NCBI GenBank assembly: GCA_037576215.1
Contig: JBANDB010000018.1
Location: 1,240,001-1,304,000 of the forward strand
Reading direction: 5' to 3'
Origin: Armillaria gallica
Lineage: Eukaryota > Basidiomycota > Agaricomycetes > Agaricales > Physalacriaceae
Length of the DNA stretch: 64,000 bases
Of the stretch, positions 46,061-56,337 are shown piece by piece (position 1 is the first letter of the stretch; each line of letters opens with the position of its first letter). The position numbers were made by a program, and so were the translations under genes. The notes below the pieces were generated by a model. That model was not told the DNA's origin. It searched no databases and saw nothing but the letters and a program-made list of their open reading frames with translations.

Positions 46061-46384
46061 TGAGCATATAATCCTTATTCTACAACTTTTGATGTTGGAT
46101 AGAATCATGTATGAACTCGTATTAAATCATAGGGAGATTCATGTTGTGTTGTGTTTACCTAAGACATTTTGAACGGACTTGAAAGATTTTTTCTTACCCA
46201 AATGTCATCCTGGCTCCTGACTCCATGCTGCACATCCATTCCTGGCCTCGCAACCAATCAGCAGTACTGCAAAAAATCTGTTCTATTATTGTTTTAATTT
46301 TGTGGTATTTTGGTGTTTGAGGCATTAGCAATGATATTATGAGTCAATTATTATTCCTGGCTGTGCTAGCAGCTGAATACCATA

Positions 46385-47041
46385 CTGAGATGATCCCAAC
46401 GTTGTTCAGAATATCATCTAGTGCGATGCGACTACGTGGCAGCTGGGAACTGCTGAAAAAAGCGAGCGAAAAAATACATTTTTCACTTTTGAAGCGGAAT
46501 TGCAAATTCCCGAGCCCAGTGCGCCAGAGGGCGGCCAAAATAAGGCGCGGTAAGAGGCCTACCTGCTGACACAAAAATGATGTCACAGAAATACACCATC
46601 AAAATGAGGTCATTTAGACCTGATTCCAAAAACGGAAGCCACCGAAAAAAAAACCAGGCAAAAAAAATGCATTTTTCACTTTTGAAGTGGAATTGCAAAT
46701 TCCCGAGCCCAGTGCGCAGGGGGGTGGCCAAAATGAGGTGCAGTAAGAAGCCTACCCGCTGACCTGGAAATGATGTCACAGAAATGCACCATCAAAATGA
46801 GGTCATTTGGACCTGATTCTGAAAACAGAAAAATCGCGCCCATATTGAGCGGAGGGGCATGCGTGTGCCGTGACAAGTAGCGGAGGCGTGGCTGTACCCC
46901 AACGAGCACGAGGGAGGGCCGTGATGAGCTGTAATGCTCCCCAGCAGCTGTGACAAAGCCGAGTACTATATTGAGGTGGCCAGTCAATTGACTGTCTGGA
47001 TTTATCAGCTGGCCTGTCAATTGACTGTCTGGCATATATAA
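46385..47041 (-). repeat. Right terminal inverted repeat of the 15-kb KDZ element
   Basis: Reverse complement of 32107-32765. It ends GGCATATATAA at 47041 and has GTCAATTGAC palindromes at 46983 and 47016, again 33 bp apart. It carries two of the AAAAGTGAAAAATG modules rather than three. Differences from the left copy are few and include CpG-type changes. Confidence 0.85.
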
Positions 47042-47088
47042 TTTTGACTGCTAAGGCTGAGTTTGGTCTTATGATATGATATCGGAGC

Positions 47089-47370
47089 GAGGAAGTGACG
47101 AGACACCATTAGTGCTCGACCAATAGCGAGTGGAATGGCAAGGAAGGAGCCAGCGATCTAATTTGGCTTGGATGGTAACAGCAAGGGCATATGGTGAAAT
47201 ACGGGGGGATGAGTGACAAAAGCGAGCGTCTGAAAATCCTGTGGTAGCGTCATCTTGTGGTATCATCAGTGTGGTGCAAGGAAGTAACAAGACAGTATTC
47301 GCCCTCAACCGATGACAAGGGGAATGGCTACGAACGACTGGTCAGTCTAGTTTGGCATCGGTAGTGAGAG
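47089..47370 (+). repeat. Imperfect direct repeat of about 95 bp
   Basis: 47091-47185 (GAGGAAGTGACGAGACA...) and 47277-47370 (CAAGGAAGTAACAAGACA...) align through GGGGAATGGC/GTGGAATGGC and CTAATTTGGC/CTAGTTTGGC. No gene is present. It lies immediately outside the KDZ element. Confidence 0.5.
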
Positions 47371-47674
47371 GAGAAGGTGGAGTGCAGTGCCCATGGCGTG
47401 GGTGAAGGGATAACAGGTGCAAATAAGAGGACCCCAGAACCCCATGAGGTCAGAATCAGAACTCGGTTGCCAGGGGGGAGGAAATTTGGTATTCTTCGGT
47501 TTTGAGTGGTTTTGAGGAAAAGGGCAGTATTCAGTACAGATCGGGATACTGGATGCTCCTTTAGGTACAAAATGGTCAGTAAGAACTGCTAAAAACTGAG
47601 AAATACTGGCAAATACTTGGGAATATCTGGTATTCCCTGAAAATACCGGGTAATACCTGGTATTACTGCTATTT

Positions 47675-47989
47675 ATGGCACTTTTGGGGGAAATTGTGCT
47701 TAAGATGTATTTTTGTCTCCATACCCGCACCATACTTGCCCCGGGATGCTCTGAGAAGGATAAGGAGGAGGATGATGATGTTGCAGCCATCGCTTTTCGA
47801 AGTGGCAAGGCGAAGGGCAACAGTCGAGTTGACTTCATTTGTTTCTTCTGCGATAAGCCTGGGCACTTGAAGGCTGATTGCGAGGAGAGGGCGAAGTGGT
47901 GGAAGTTGAAAAAGGGAAAGATGGTGGCGGCGGCGGTGGTGGACTTTGCCAGATTGGCTATTGAGAGTGACTCTGATGTTGCTTTCTAG
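47675..47989 (+). pseudogene. Ty1/copia-type Gag fragment with CCHC knuckle
   Basis: A 104-codon frame with an acidic patch (EKDKEEDDDVAAIAF), a basic linker and a canonical nucleocapsid knuckle CFFCDKPGHLKADCEE (C-x2-C-x4-H-x4-C), then KWWKLKKGK and a TAG at 47987-47989. This matches the C-terminal part of a copia Gag. No protease, integrase or reverse transcriptase follows, so it is a fragment. Confidence 0.65.
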
Positions 47990-48312
47990 GCTATTCTTCC
48001 CACCACGGTATTCACCTTCTGGGGGTGTATGTTTTTTCTTTTCCTTTCTTTTCTTGGGATTGATGCACAAACTTGTGGGGGTGTGTTGGGATATCAAGTG
48101 TTGCGCATCAATGTCAATGGCGTCAGGATCTTTGGTTGTCGAGCTCTTTTGTTCTCTTCCTCAGGTTTCTGTGTTACACATATAGCATCACTTCTATTAG
48201 TGTACAGGCATGTAGATAAATAGAGAGATGAACAACGACGATCCCTCGCCTGTTTGTGAGAGTTCCCTGCTAAATCCAAGTGAACGGCTGGAGAATTACT
48301 GTTCATTTCAAC

Positions 48313-48785
48313 ACTATTTCGACCGTATCTTCCCAGGGTGTTATGTGTTATGCACATCTTCACAGGGCCAGATCTTCACAAGCGGTTGTCACCTGTTACG
48401 GTCAAAATACATCTTCATTTTGTCGGCAGGTTATAAGCAATCAGATTAGATAGAGAAAAATGTGCTAGCTGCATAACAAGAAGTAATTGGATGCTACCAT
48501 GCCTTGCTAAATGGCACCAATCATCCCTTCTAGAAAAACCCAATGAGCACATTTAAACCCGATAGATGGGTCAAAAAGGGAAGACATGGAACAAAGTACC
48601 CCCGATAGTGCGTTGCGTTGCTACAGCACTGACAGCAAAATTTTGTGCTTTTGACAGCGCAATCCGAGTTTTTTCAAATGCAAAATATATGATCTTCATC
48701 AGGTGCTGTTACGCATTACAATCTTCACCTATCTTCACATAACAGACCTCCATTACATGTTATGTGAAGATACGGTCGAAATAGT
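48313..48785. repeat. MITE with perfect 20-bp terminal inverted repeats
   Basis: ACTATTTCGACCGTATCTTC at 48313-48332 is exactly the reverse complement of 48766-48785. The interior has no gene but several ATCTTCACA and GTTATG words near both ends. A non-autonomous DNA transposon of 473 bp is the simplest reading. The target duplication was not resolved. Confidence 0.7.
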
Positions 48786-49339
48786 ACAGTAAGACACTTT
48801 CATGCAAGTCTTTGAATAGCACTTAGGTCCTTCATAGATATAACAGCTAACAGCCATAACAATCGCTGGCGGTGACCGTTGTCATTTTGGAAGTCGATAT
48901 CAATAGTCATATAATATTTCCCCTGGAGTCGCCAACGTCAACATGACCGGGTCAGATAGAGTTCTTCCACACTTATGTAATGCTTTCAGGTTTCAGCTGA
49001 ACGTGAAGCAACAATTACTGTTGGACCATCAAGAAGTCAGCGAGCACATGTCTACTTCACCTGTAGGACTGTCAATGAGATGAATGTCAACAATCAACGT
49101 TAGCACCTTTCTCGCTTTGGAGGGCAGTCCTGAAATTCTTGTACTAGAATTATCCTCAGACCCTGGGATGCCACAGTTGCCGGTAGACTGGATGACTATC
49201 CAGAAGAAGTATGTTTCACAGGGTTGGATTCTGGACATCAGACTCTGCAGCATAAAGGTCGCACTTGGAGTTCTGATCCTCCCCTTCTCTTTATCAAGAT
49301 ATAACTGGACTTTGATATTAGGAAGGTCCTACAAAGTGA

Positions 49340-50220
49340 AGATACTCAACAGGTATATGAACGAAGGCCGTTCTTTCTTCCTTCGGAGGTCATGATGGAT
49401 ATCTGCCGCGAGTTTGATGTGTGGAGTGTTGTTGATGCAGCGCATGCCATTGTACAGCAGACAGGATTCCAGTTGGATCAAGCCAAGCCAGATTTCTGGA
49501 TAAGCGTGAGTACTGGGATATAACTATGAACTTTCTGACTGACGGTGCAGTAGAGTTGTCACAAGTGGCTGTTCGCAAAGAGGGGTGCTGTGGTGTTGTA
49601 TGTTCCTAAGAGGTGGGCGACATGATCATACAGCTGTTGAGTTGTATCCACTGATCGACCATCCGCATAGGAACCAGCATATTGTCAAGTCAAGCTTTCC
49701 GACATCATCTACTTACATCCCGCCGAAAGATCGTAAAGGTCCAAATTTCGTCGAGCAATTTGAATGTTAGTCTCCTCTGTTCTGGCCCAAGTCGCTTGCT
49801 TATCCTGCCTTAGGGAATGGAACTGTGGACTGGGCGCTGTACTTCAGTATTTCTGCAGCGCTTGATTTCTGCAAGTGGCTTGGCGGTGAACACATGATTG
49901 ATGAGTATTGTCATAACCCAGCGATTGAGAGGGAATCTCTTGTTAAGGGCCTGAACACGGTGATGGATGGAAGCAACTAGTCTAGTGCGCATATGGTACT
50001 TTATGTCCTCCCCTTTCAAGCCGCTACTGATTTCGATGTGTAGGTTAACGTAGTTATACCTCTTCCAGGTGACTTCAAGCCAACGTTGGAATTAGACCTG
50101 ATGTTCAAGAATAAATTGCTAGCCAAACACAATGCATACACTGCCCATTATCATGATAATGGAATTGTGGTGGGCAAACGTGTAGGACACAGATTTAGTA
50201 CGACATATTTTCTTTTCCAG
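49340..50220 (+). pseudogene. Class-V aminotransferase (isopenicillin-N-epimerase-like), C-terminal half
   Basis: Plus-strand exons read FFLPSEVMMDICREFDVWSV, VDAAHAIVQQTGFQLDQAKP and DFWIS. After an intron ending at 49554, SCHKWLFAKRGAVVLYVPKR contains the PLP-binding Lys. After a further intron come NQHIVKSSFPTSSTYIPPKD and RKGPNFVEQFE, then GTVDWALYFSISAALDFCKW and LGGEHMIDEYCHN, and finally VNVVIPLPGDFKP to about 50190. The order matches the second half of fungal aminotransferase-V/epimerase-like proteins, PLP enzymes of amino-acid or secondary metabolism. TAG codons lie near 49555 and 49979, so it is dead. The N-terminal half is not upstream; it is found on the opposite strand at 54760-55170. 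Confidence 0.7.
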
Positions 50221-51510
50221 CAGCTGTCCTCACAGGGATTGACGACTTGAAGGTGATCGGCATCTATAAAGTGGATGTAAACGAGCAGACGAGGATCACG
50301 GAGGAGATGAAAATATGCACCGTAAATTTGCTTTGACACTATTATGTCCTGCTGTCTGACATTCCTCGCTAGATGTGCACATTTTGTCTTCAAAGATGGC
50401 AAGAAGATCCAGGAGATCGTGGGGGCCGACTCGAGGGCTCTCATGGTTCGTATTCTATTGTATGCATTATTAACATGGCTTTTGACTCACGAATCTTAGT
50501 TCATGCTGAACTCGGCAATAATTCCTTAAAATCGATAGCTCTATTTTATGATATCCGATTTGGGCTAGGCACAATCGACAATTGTATCATACATTCTTGC
50601 GATCTCTATTTAGGACTTATTTCATTGTCTTTTTATCATCTTCTTGAATAGAGCTTCTTGTTACATGGCAACGTGCCTTCGAACCGGTCAAGATGGCAGC
50701 TATGTATACAGTGAGTGCATCATCATGTTTCATTATGGCAATAGTCGATAGAAGGGCTCTAGGTATTCTCAACAGCCTCGTGTTCCGCTGCACATGGTGA
50801 CCTTGAGATGAAGTAGTTAAAGTTTACAGGATCCCCGTTTTCTCTGGGAGAACAAAAGAATAAACTAGGGTCTGTTACAACTCTATTCGTTCCCGATGCG
50901 TGTTAGGCTCAAACACCAGATACTTAATGTTCCCGTTCAATCCCAGCGCCATACTACATGACACTTACACAGGTCTCAGTGTTTCATAACACCGAAAATT
51001 TTAATGGGAAGCCTCAATGTCCCACGTCATGAGACAAAATCTTCTATCCCGAGCCTAAGAGGTGAATTCAGTCACGCGAATCACTCATTTCCGGACTCAC
51101 TTCTGCGTTTTAATTATCGTCTAAACACTGATGCAATGAACTTCTCAGGTTCTCTGTTCTGGCTGTCATGTCACGAGTGGTCGTTTATTCCATCTGGAAG
51201 TGAGGAATTTCACACAAAGCTAGCCCACCGCCACACTGTCATTTAATGTGATTCAGCACCACAACATTGGTTACAGGGTGCAAAGAATGCACGGTTTCAT
51301 TGCCAGTTTATACGTCTGTTACCAACCGTCGATATGCAGAACAGATCAAATCAATGGCTTAAGCACATAATTACTTTGATTCATGTTCATCATTCATCAC
51401 GTCTTCACTCTAGTGTGATCAATGTTCAAAGCCATTTAATCGACCTTCAATTCAACCTGTTCTCAACGTAGCACGCTCATGGGATTGAGTCACGACACGC
51501 TGAGCATGCT
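50221..51510. other. Stretch without a supportable gene
   Basis: A short frame around 50230-50340 (GIDDLKVIGIYKVDVNEQTR) may be a remnant of another protein. The rest to 51510 shows only short frames without motifs. No RNA gene or repeat seen. Confidence 0.4.
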
Positions 51511-51518
51511 GTCTCTAG

Positions 51519-51527
51519 TATAAAAGA
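51519..51527 (+). promoter_or_regulatory. TATA box of the secreted-type protein gene
   Basis: The sequence GTATAAAAG lies about 230 bases before the first recognisable coding segment of the two-domain gene at 51740. Its position and sequence fit a fungal core promoter. No experiment or comparison supports it beyond that. Confidence 0.4.
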
Positions 51528-52197
51528 TGACTTGAACATTGTAAACGAGCCTCTTTTACAACATGCTCATCCACAGTAGACATCTCCCTACCTAACATTG
51601 TGACTTGTGAGTCTAACACAGCATCCATAAGTCTGTCCTTGCTCCCAATCGTGCTCTCCGTAATCGGCACAACGGCTTTGCTGTCGTCTGAACGAGGCAT
51701 GGGCCGCCTCTCATTCATCTCAAGAACGTCTTTCTAAACCGCATGTTTAGGTATCGCTGTCGATGGGGCAGTCAATGTGACTACCTCCCTCATAGCCAGA
51801 GCACAAGCTCAGCCCCTCACTTTCACTGACTCTAACTGGATCTGGACCAGGGAAACTGCAAGTCCAGGTGGCGCTGATCCCAATGATCCTTGTCCATTCC
51901 ACAAGACTATTCCTCACACCAATACCAAGTGTCCCATGTATGCGACTATCATAATCATCGTGTAAGTTTCTCTCACTCAAAAACGATGATGGTTTTACCT
52001 ACCTGTTTGTCCAGCGATAACCACTACACCCTCTATGCCAACGGTGCTTAAATCGGCTCTGGCATAGCTTATGAAGGATCCAACTCCTTGTCACAGGTAT
52101 ACACCGTTGGTCTGAACCCTGAAAGCGACAATGTCATTGCCATCAACACCATCAACACCAGTGGTCCCGCTGGACTCATCGCCACCATTCACGTTGA

Positions 52198-54060
52198 AGA
52201 GACTCTGTGCGCACAGGCTAGAAATGCAACAGTGTCGAAGACACTGATCACACTCACACCCAACACTACACACACAAACCCTCAAGTTCTTGGGGGGATA
52301 TTATGCGATAGAAGCAGATTGAAGCAAAACAACTAAACTCTCAGAATATACAATACACGCGTATAGCAATAGCGCGCGTCACGTATCTAGATCTCTCTAA
52401 GTCCAAAGGCTTTTATAACAAGAGGGGCGACCAATGTCGCCGGGCCTCAAGGCAAGGTGTACTACAATACACGATACGTTGCCACACACCCACAAAACCC
52501 TCAATAAGTCGTGCGCGTCACACACAGGTAACCACAACAACCTAAACACACTCTAAACACGACTCAAAGCTTGCGCTCTAAGCAGAAACCCTTCACAAAA
52601 TGTCCACTCAAGCCACAGGATTTGAACCTACGCACTCAAGCTTCCAAAACCAATTGTAGACCCACAGGGTTTGAACCTATGCCGATCCAGAGACACAATA
52701 ACCAACTAAACCCCGTCCGACAAGCCAAAGGGTTTGAACCTCTGCTGCTTGCGGAAATGAGAACCCTCAAGCGCGCACTAATCAGACCACAGGGTTTGAA
52801 CCTGTGCCGCCTGTAGCGCCGCGTGTTAGAAGAAGGCCTCTGTACGAATACTAATCAGACCAAAGGGTTTGAACCTCTGCCGCCTGTAGTATCTCGCACA
52901 CAAGAAACCCCGTCCGACAAGCCAAAGGGTTTGAACCTCTGCCACTTGCGGAATGGTATACCCAACTAAGCACGTGCTAATCAGACCAAAGGGTTTGAAC
53001 CTCTGCCGCCTGTAACACCGCGCGTCACAAGAAACCCTCAAAACTCAAGAGTGCGCCCGCAATGACACAATATCTCTTATTCTCAGGGTAGAGCGCAATC
53101 AACCAGTCACTCAAACCATACACGAGTCCCCGCTAGGCAAGTCCCCTGCTAAGCAAGTCCCCCGCTAAGCTTTCTACACCTCGCGCGCAACTCAATTCAC
53201 TCGGTATGATATCAATTCTAGGTTTATTCTCTCGCTCGAAGTTACAAACTAATCCTGCTGCTAGGGCATCAAGCTGGAGGCTTGCACGCGACTACAACGG
53301 GGGTCCGAAACTTGTACACTACAAGTACACTGCGCTATTTATCTATTTTACGTCCTACAAATTTGTACCACCAAATATAGTATTATTTAAGCTGCGGGGT
53401 ACTTTCGCCTGCGTCCCGCGCATGTTGCAATTATCACGCCATAGCTTGGCGCTGACTCAGGAGTCTGGCCCGGGGCCAGGTCCTGTCTCTGAGTGTCGCG
53501 GCATCGGTTACCAAGGCTATGACATGCGGGTTGACATCAGTTGCCATATCCCCGGAGTTATAGCCTACCCCGCAACTCTTATTTCGCTTCCTAGTATTCT
53601 CACAGGGAATTCCATTGTAGTGAGGGCAATGTGCTTCTTGTCTAGGCCTCGCGCATTTCGGCTGAAGCCTGGAACTTCGGATTTACTTGAGTTCTGACAT
53701 CTCAAGGTCTAGAACTCTAAGCTCCAGGCCTGCCATGCCTTGCGCGTCATAGATCACTGCTACGCGAAGTCTTAATTACCCCGCAAGCGTGTCCCGCGCT
53801 ATTCTTAGCACGCGTATGCTTTGCCTTGTCAGAGCACTCAGTGTCAAGCACTGGGACTTCATACCTAGTACGGCCTTTCTAGTACCATTCTCAGGTTAAG
53901 CCATGTGCTCCACCCAGCTTTACTCTGGTAATATCATTACTGGCATTATAAACACTGCGCTCTGTTGCTTTCATCATTGCCTTCATGTCTGGGCATTATT
54001 GCCTGTACTCATTTGTACAATTCGCAAATTTACATGCGTGAATGCTTTTCAAGCGTGTCA
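52198..54060. mobile_element. 1,863-bp insertion with 7-bp target duplication
   Basis: ACGTTGA occurs at 52191-52197 and again at 54061-54067. Removing 1,870 bp joins the two halves of the host gene in frame (the left frame leaves remainder 2, the right frame remainder 0), giving ATIHV then DYVDRTSE. The element has no transposase or retroelement gene, no clear TG..CA ends and no long terminal inverted repeats. It contains a tandem array of GGGTTTGAACC units. The class is undetermined. LTRs usually give 4-6 bp duplications, so a non-LTR or DNA class is possible. Confidence 0.75.
52612..53020 (+). repeat. Tandem array of seven GGGTTTGAACC units, about 62-bp period
   Basis: TTTGAACC occurs at 52621, 52670, 52733, 52795, 52868, 52930 and 52992, with spacings 49, 63, 62, 73, 62 and 62 bp. 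Most units read CCAAAGGGTTTGAACC followed by TCTGCCGCCTGTAG or TCTGCCACTTGCGG, so there may be two alternating unit types. On the reverse strand GGTTCAAACCC resembles a tRNA T-arm/B-box, but no cloverleaf can be drawn. Confidence 0.8.
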
Positions 54061-54759
54061 ACGTTGACTATGTTGACAGGACCAGCGAGACATTCATCAC
54101 CGACACGTCTTGGAAGACTCTGCAAATAGCAACTGCAAGCAGCTTTGCAAACCCCAGCTTGGATGACTCTGCCTGGATTGCAATGAACATCCAGGGTAAG
54201 GCCGGGATGGCACCATGGGGAGCCATCTCCCTTCCACCTGCCCTGGATTTGATGCAGAGCAACTGGATTTGGAACAATGAGTCTTCCAATGCTGCAGTAA
54301 CCATGCCCGTCGAAACAGGGCATTTAGAAAGATTATTCAATCGCTGTACAGAAAGGGTGCTGTGTGCATGATGGTGGTGTTGAAAATGTATGTTGATTCT
54401 ATTCAGTCTCGTAAGAAAGATGCTAACAGCCAGAACCTTGGTTCAGGAAGTGATTATATCGCTGCCCAAGTGTACTCTGTGCCCCAATTGAACCCGGATG
54501 AAAATGTGTTTGCCGTGAATGGAGTTAACACAGGAGGTCCTGCTGGTGCAATTGGCACTATCCTCGTGGCATACAACGAGGGTACCTCGGTCTCCTATGT
54601 CACAGATAACACCTGCAAATCGTTCATTGGAGTACCGAGTGGATTTGAGCTCCCAGCGACGAATGATGACACTTGGGCAGATGCGACGATTTCAGGCAAG
54701 TACGGGGTGTCTCCATGGGGTGCGATAGCAGTGCCAAGGGCTTGATCAGCCTTGTGTTG

Positions 54760-55170
54760 AGAGCTCCTGGATTAGAAATCATCGTGTCAGCAACAGCAAC
54801 AATTTTGGCATTCTTTCCAATGTGCTCTCAGACCGATTGTAGTTGCTCTCTCCATCGAGAAATGATATCCTCCTTCGTCGTTGGAAACAGGATAGTGAAC
54901 TGCGCAACCTCCGGATGTGGCAGGATATCAGAAACTTTGTACTGCGCCGTTCGGGAAATGGATCCATAGGTCGTGTTGCCTACGAGAATGATCAGCACCT
55001 GTGATCCTGCAAGGAAGTAAGAAGTCTGACAGGTAACAATAACATCCCCTGGGGTTCCTTGATCCAAAACCACCACCTTGCCACTCAAGGCTGGCAGTTT
55101 TGGATGGTACTGCAACACGGCAGGCGAGGTTTGGTATGTGTAGGGAGTAGCCCAGTGTACCAAAAACTGG
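54760..55170 (-). pseudogene. Class-V aminotransferase, N-terminal half
   Basis: The minus-strand reading has an intron-interrupted GDVIV...NTTYGSISRTAQYK (near 54960), then VSDILPHPEVAQFTILFPTT, KEDIISRWREQLQSV, a TGA, and EHIGKNAKIVAVADTMISNPG (shown in two overlapping pieces: EHIGKNAKIVAVA, ADTMISNPG), where homology stops near 54775. This matches the first half of the family whose second half is at 49340-50220, cut at the same protein position (SNPG | FFLPSEVM). Opposite orientation suggests an inversion between the halves. The extreme N-terminus upstream of 55170 is uncertain. Confidence 0.6.
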
Positions 55171-55489
55171 ACTTCAACCCCCTACGAACGGCCGTGAATG
55201 TAATGACTTGGAAACGACTTGGAAATGACTCAGGCAATTACCATGGAGCATCGGGCCACCCTGACTATCCAGCAACACAGAATACATGCTCCTCTCCAGA
55301 ACCCCTGGAGACCGAGTGGAACACGAAAACGGCGCCAGAACCCTCAGCGTATTTACGAGGGCGCAGAAATAGTGCGACTTCCCCTGTGCACACCCACTGA
55401 GACTCGCACACGAAATTGCGAGTGGCACACAGCATCGACACGATCGGGGTGGCACCACTGCGAAAACAAGGAACTTATGAATTAGGATA

Positions 55490-56337
55490 TGAATAATGCA
55501 AGGTAAATTGCAATTACAGCTAAATTAGTAAGAACAAAGTAAAGGGACTAGCAATTTAAGCATGGTACACACGACAGTGATGAATAAGAGGAATAACGAA
55601 TGATAACAACCCTCCTTCCCCATGCGCCTCGAACAGGATGTGACTGGTGCATGGAATCTTGAAACAATGGATGACCTGCACCCCTACACCGCAAGAAGTG
55701 CAGCACCCGAGGGATGACGCCTTCGAACATCAAATGAGTGGCACATTAGGATTACAATGATACCCTGTGGACCGGTCGCCAAGCCAAGCCAAGCCCAAGA
55801 AAACAAAGTAAGCCTCGAATGAAAGTAGTAAATTTCAAAGACGGTGACGCACCAGGCATAAAAATATAACTCTACATCGCGCCAAGGAAGTGGCACAATG
55901 GACAAACAAAGTAAAGACATGACATGTTACAGTCACAAGCCATCGAATGACTCGTACGTGGCGCCACCCAAACCATTACTAGCTGAACAAAGGAACCTCT
56001 TGTGCAAGCCAACAATACAACGATACACTACTCGTGCACCCCCAGATATGCCTAGCCTGGACAATGGATGACTGGCAACGTACAAGAAGCCCCAAGAGTC
56101 GAACAAGACCGACCTCACTCCTAAAAACAATGACCTCGCCGCGCAACCGAATCCGACACCATGCAAAGAACAAAGCAACAAGAGAACTGGAAAAGGAAGA
56201 ATGGGACCCTGATATTCTCCACCCTGGTCCACCCTGTGTTCCTCCATAAATACTTCCAGCCTGCATGGATGCGAAACCGCAAACAAAACCCCAGACTAAA
56301 GCACAAGCCTAACCACCATCTTCCCCACTTCATCACG
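55490..56337. other. Presumed 5' untranslated region of the LINE
   Basis: No gene motif on either strand. It directly precedes the first ATG of the LINE ORF1 at 56338. LINE 5' regions usually hold an internal promoter, but no element boundary or target duplication could be seen at its left edge. Confidence 0.35.

Larger units (their letters stand above)
32107..47041 (+). mobile_element. KDZ transposon of 14.9 kb with long terminal inverted repeats and cargo
   Basis: The two ends read TTATATATGCC inward and are inverted repeats of each other for about 655 bp. The interior holds, in order, an accessory protein gene (-), an RNase H1 N-terminal-like gene (+), a small basic protein gene (-), a TET/JBP-like dioxygenase gene (-) and a KDZ transposase with a CxC2-type cysteine cluster (+). 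Known biology: KDZ transposons in basidiomycetes are associated with TET/JBP dioxygenases. Almost all stops inside its genes are TGA. Each gene still reads for most of its length, so decay is recent. I could not identify a target-site duplication (flanks end GGCCCTT and begin TTTTGACT). Confidence 0.85.
51740..54746 (+). pseudogene. Two-domain secreted-type beta-sandwich-like protein, split by an insertion
   Basis: Two tandem copies of one domain. Domain 1: TFTDSNWIWTRE (51830-51865), an intron (about 51961-52016), DNHYTLYANGA, VYTVGLNPESDNVIAINTIN, TSGPAGLIATIHV, then, across the insertion, DRTSETFITDTSWKTLQIA and GMAPWGAISLPPA. Domain 2: QSNWIWNNESSNAAV, a one-base frameshift near 54316, SQNLGSGSDYIAAQVYSVPQ, NVFAVNGVNTGGPAGAIGTI, SYVTDNTCKSFIGVPSG and GVSPWGAIAVPRA, ending at TGA 54744-54746. 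From memory, this is a common agaricomycete extracellular family of unknown function with a carbohydrate-binding-like look. The insertion, a TAA in domain 1 and the frameshift make it a pseudogene. Confidence 0.6.

Noticed and set aside
52612..53020. A tRNA gene cluster
   Set aside because: The GGTTCAAACCC motif resembles a T-arm, but there is no acceptor stem, D-arm or anticodon arm at the right distances, and the unit period is too short for tRNAs.
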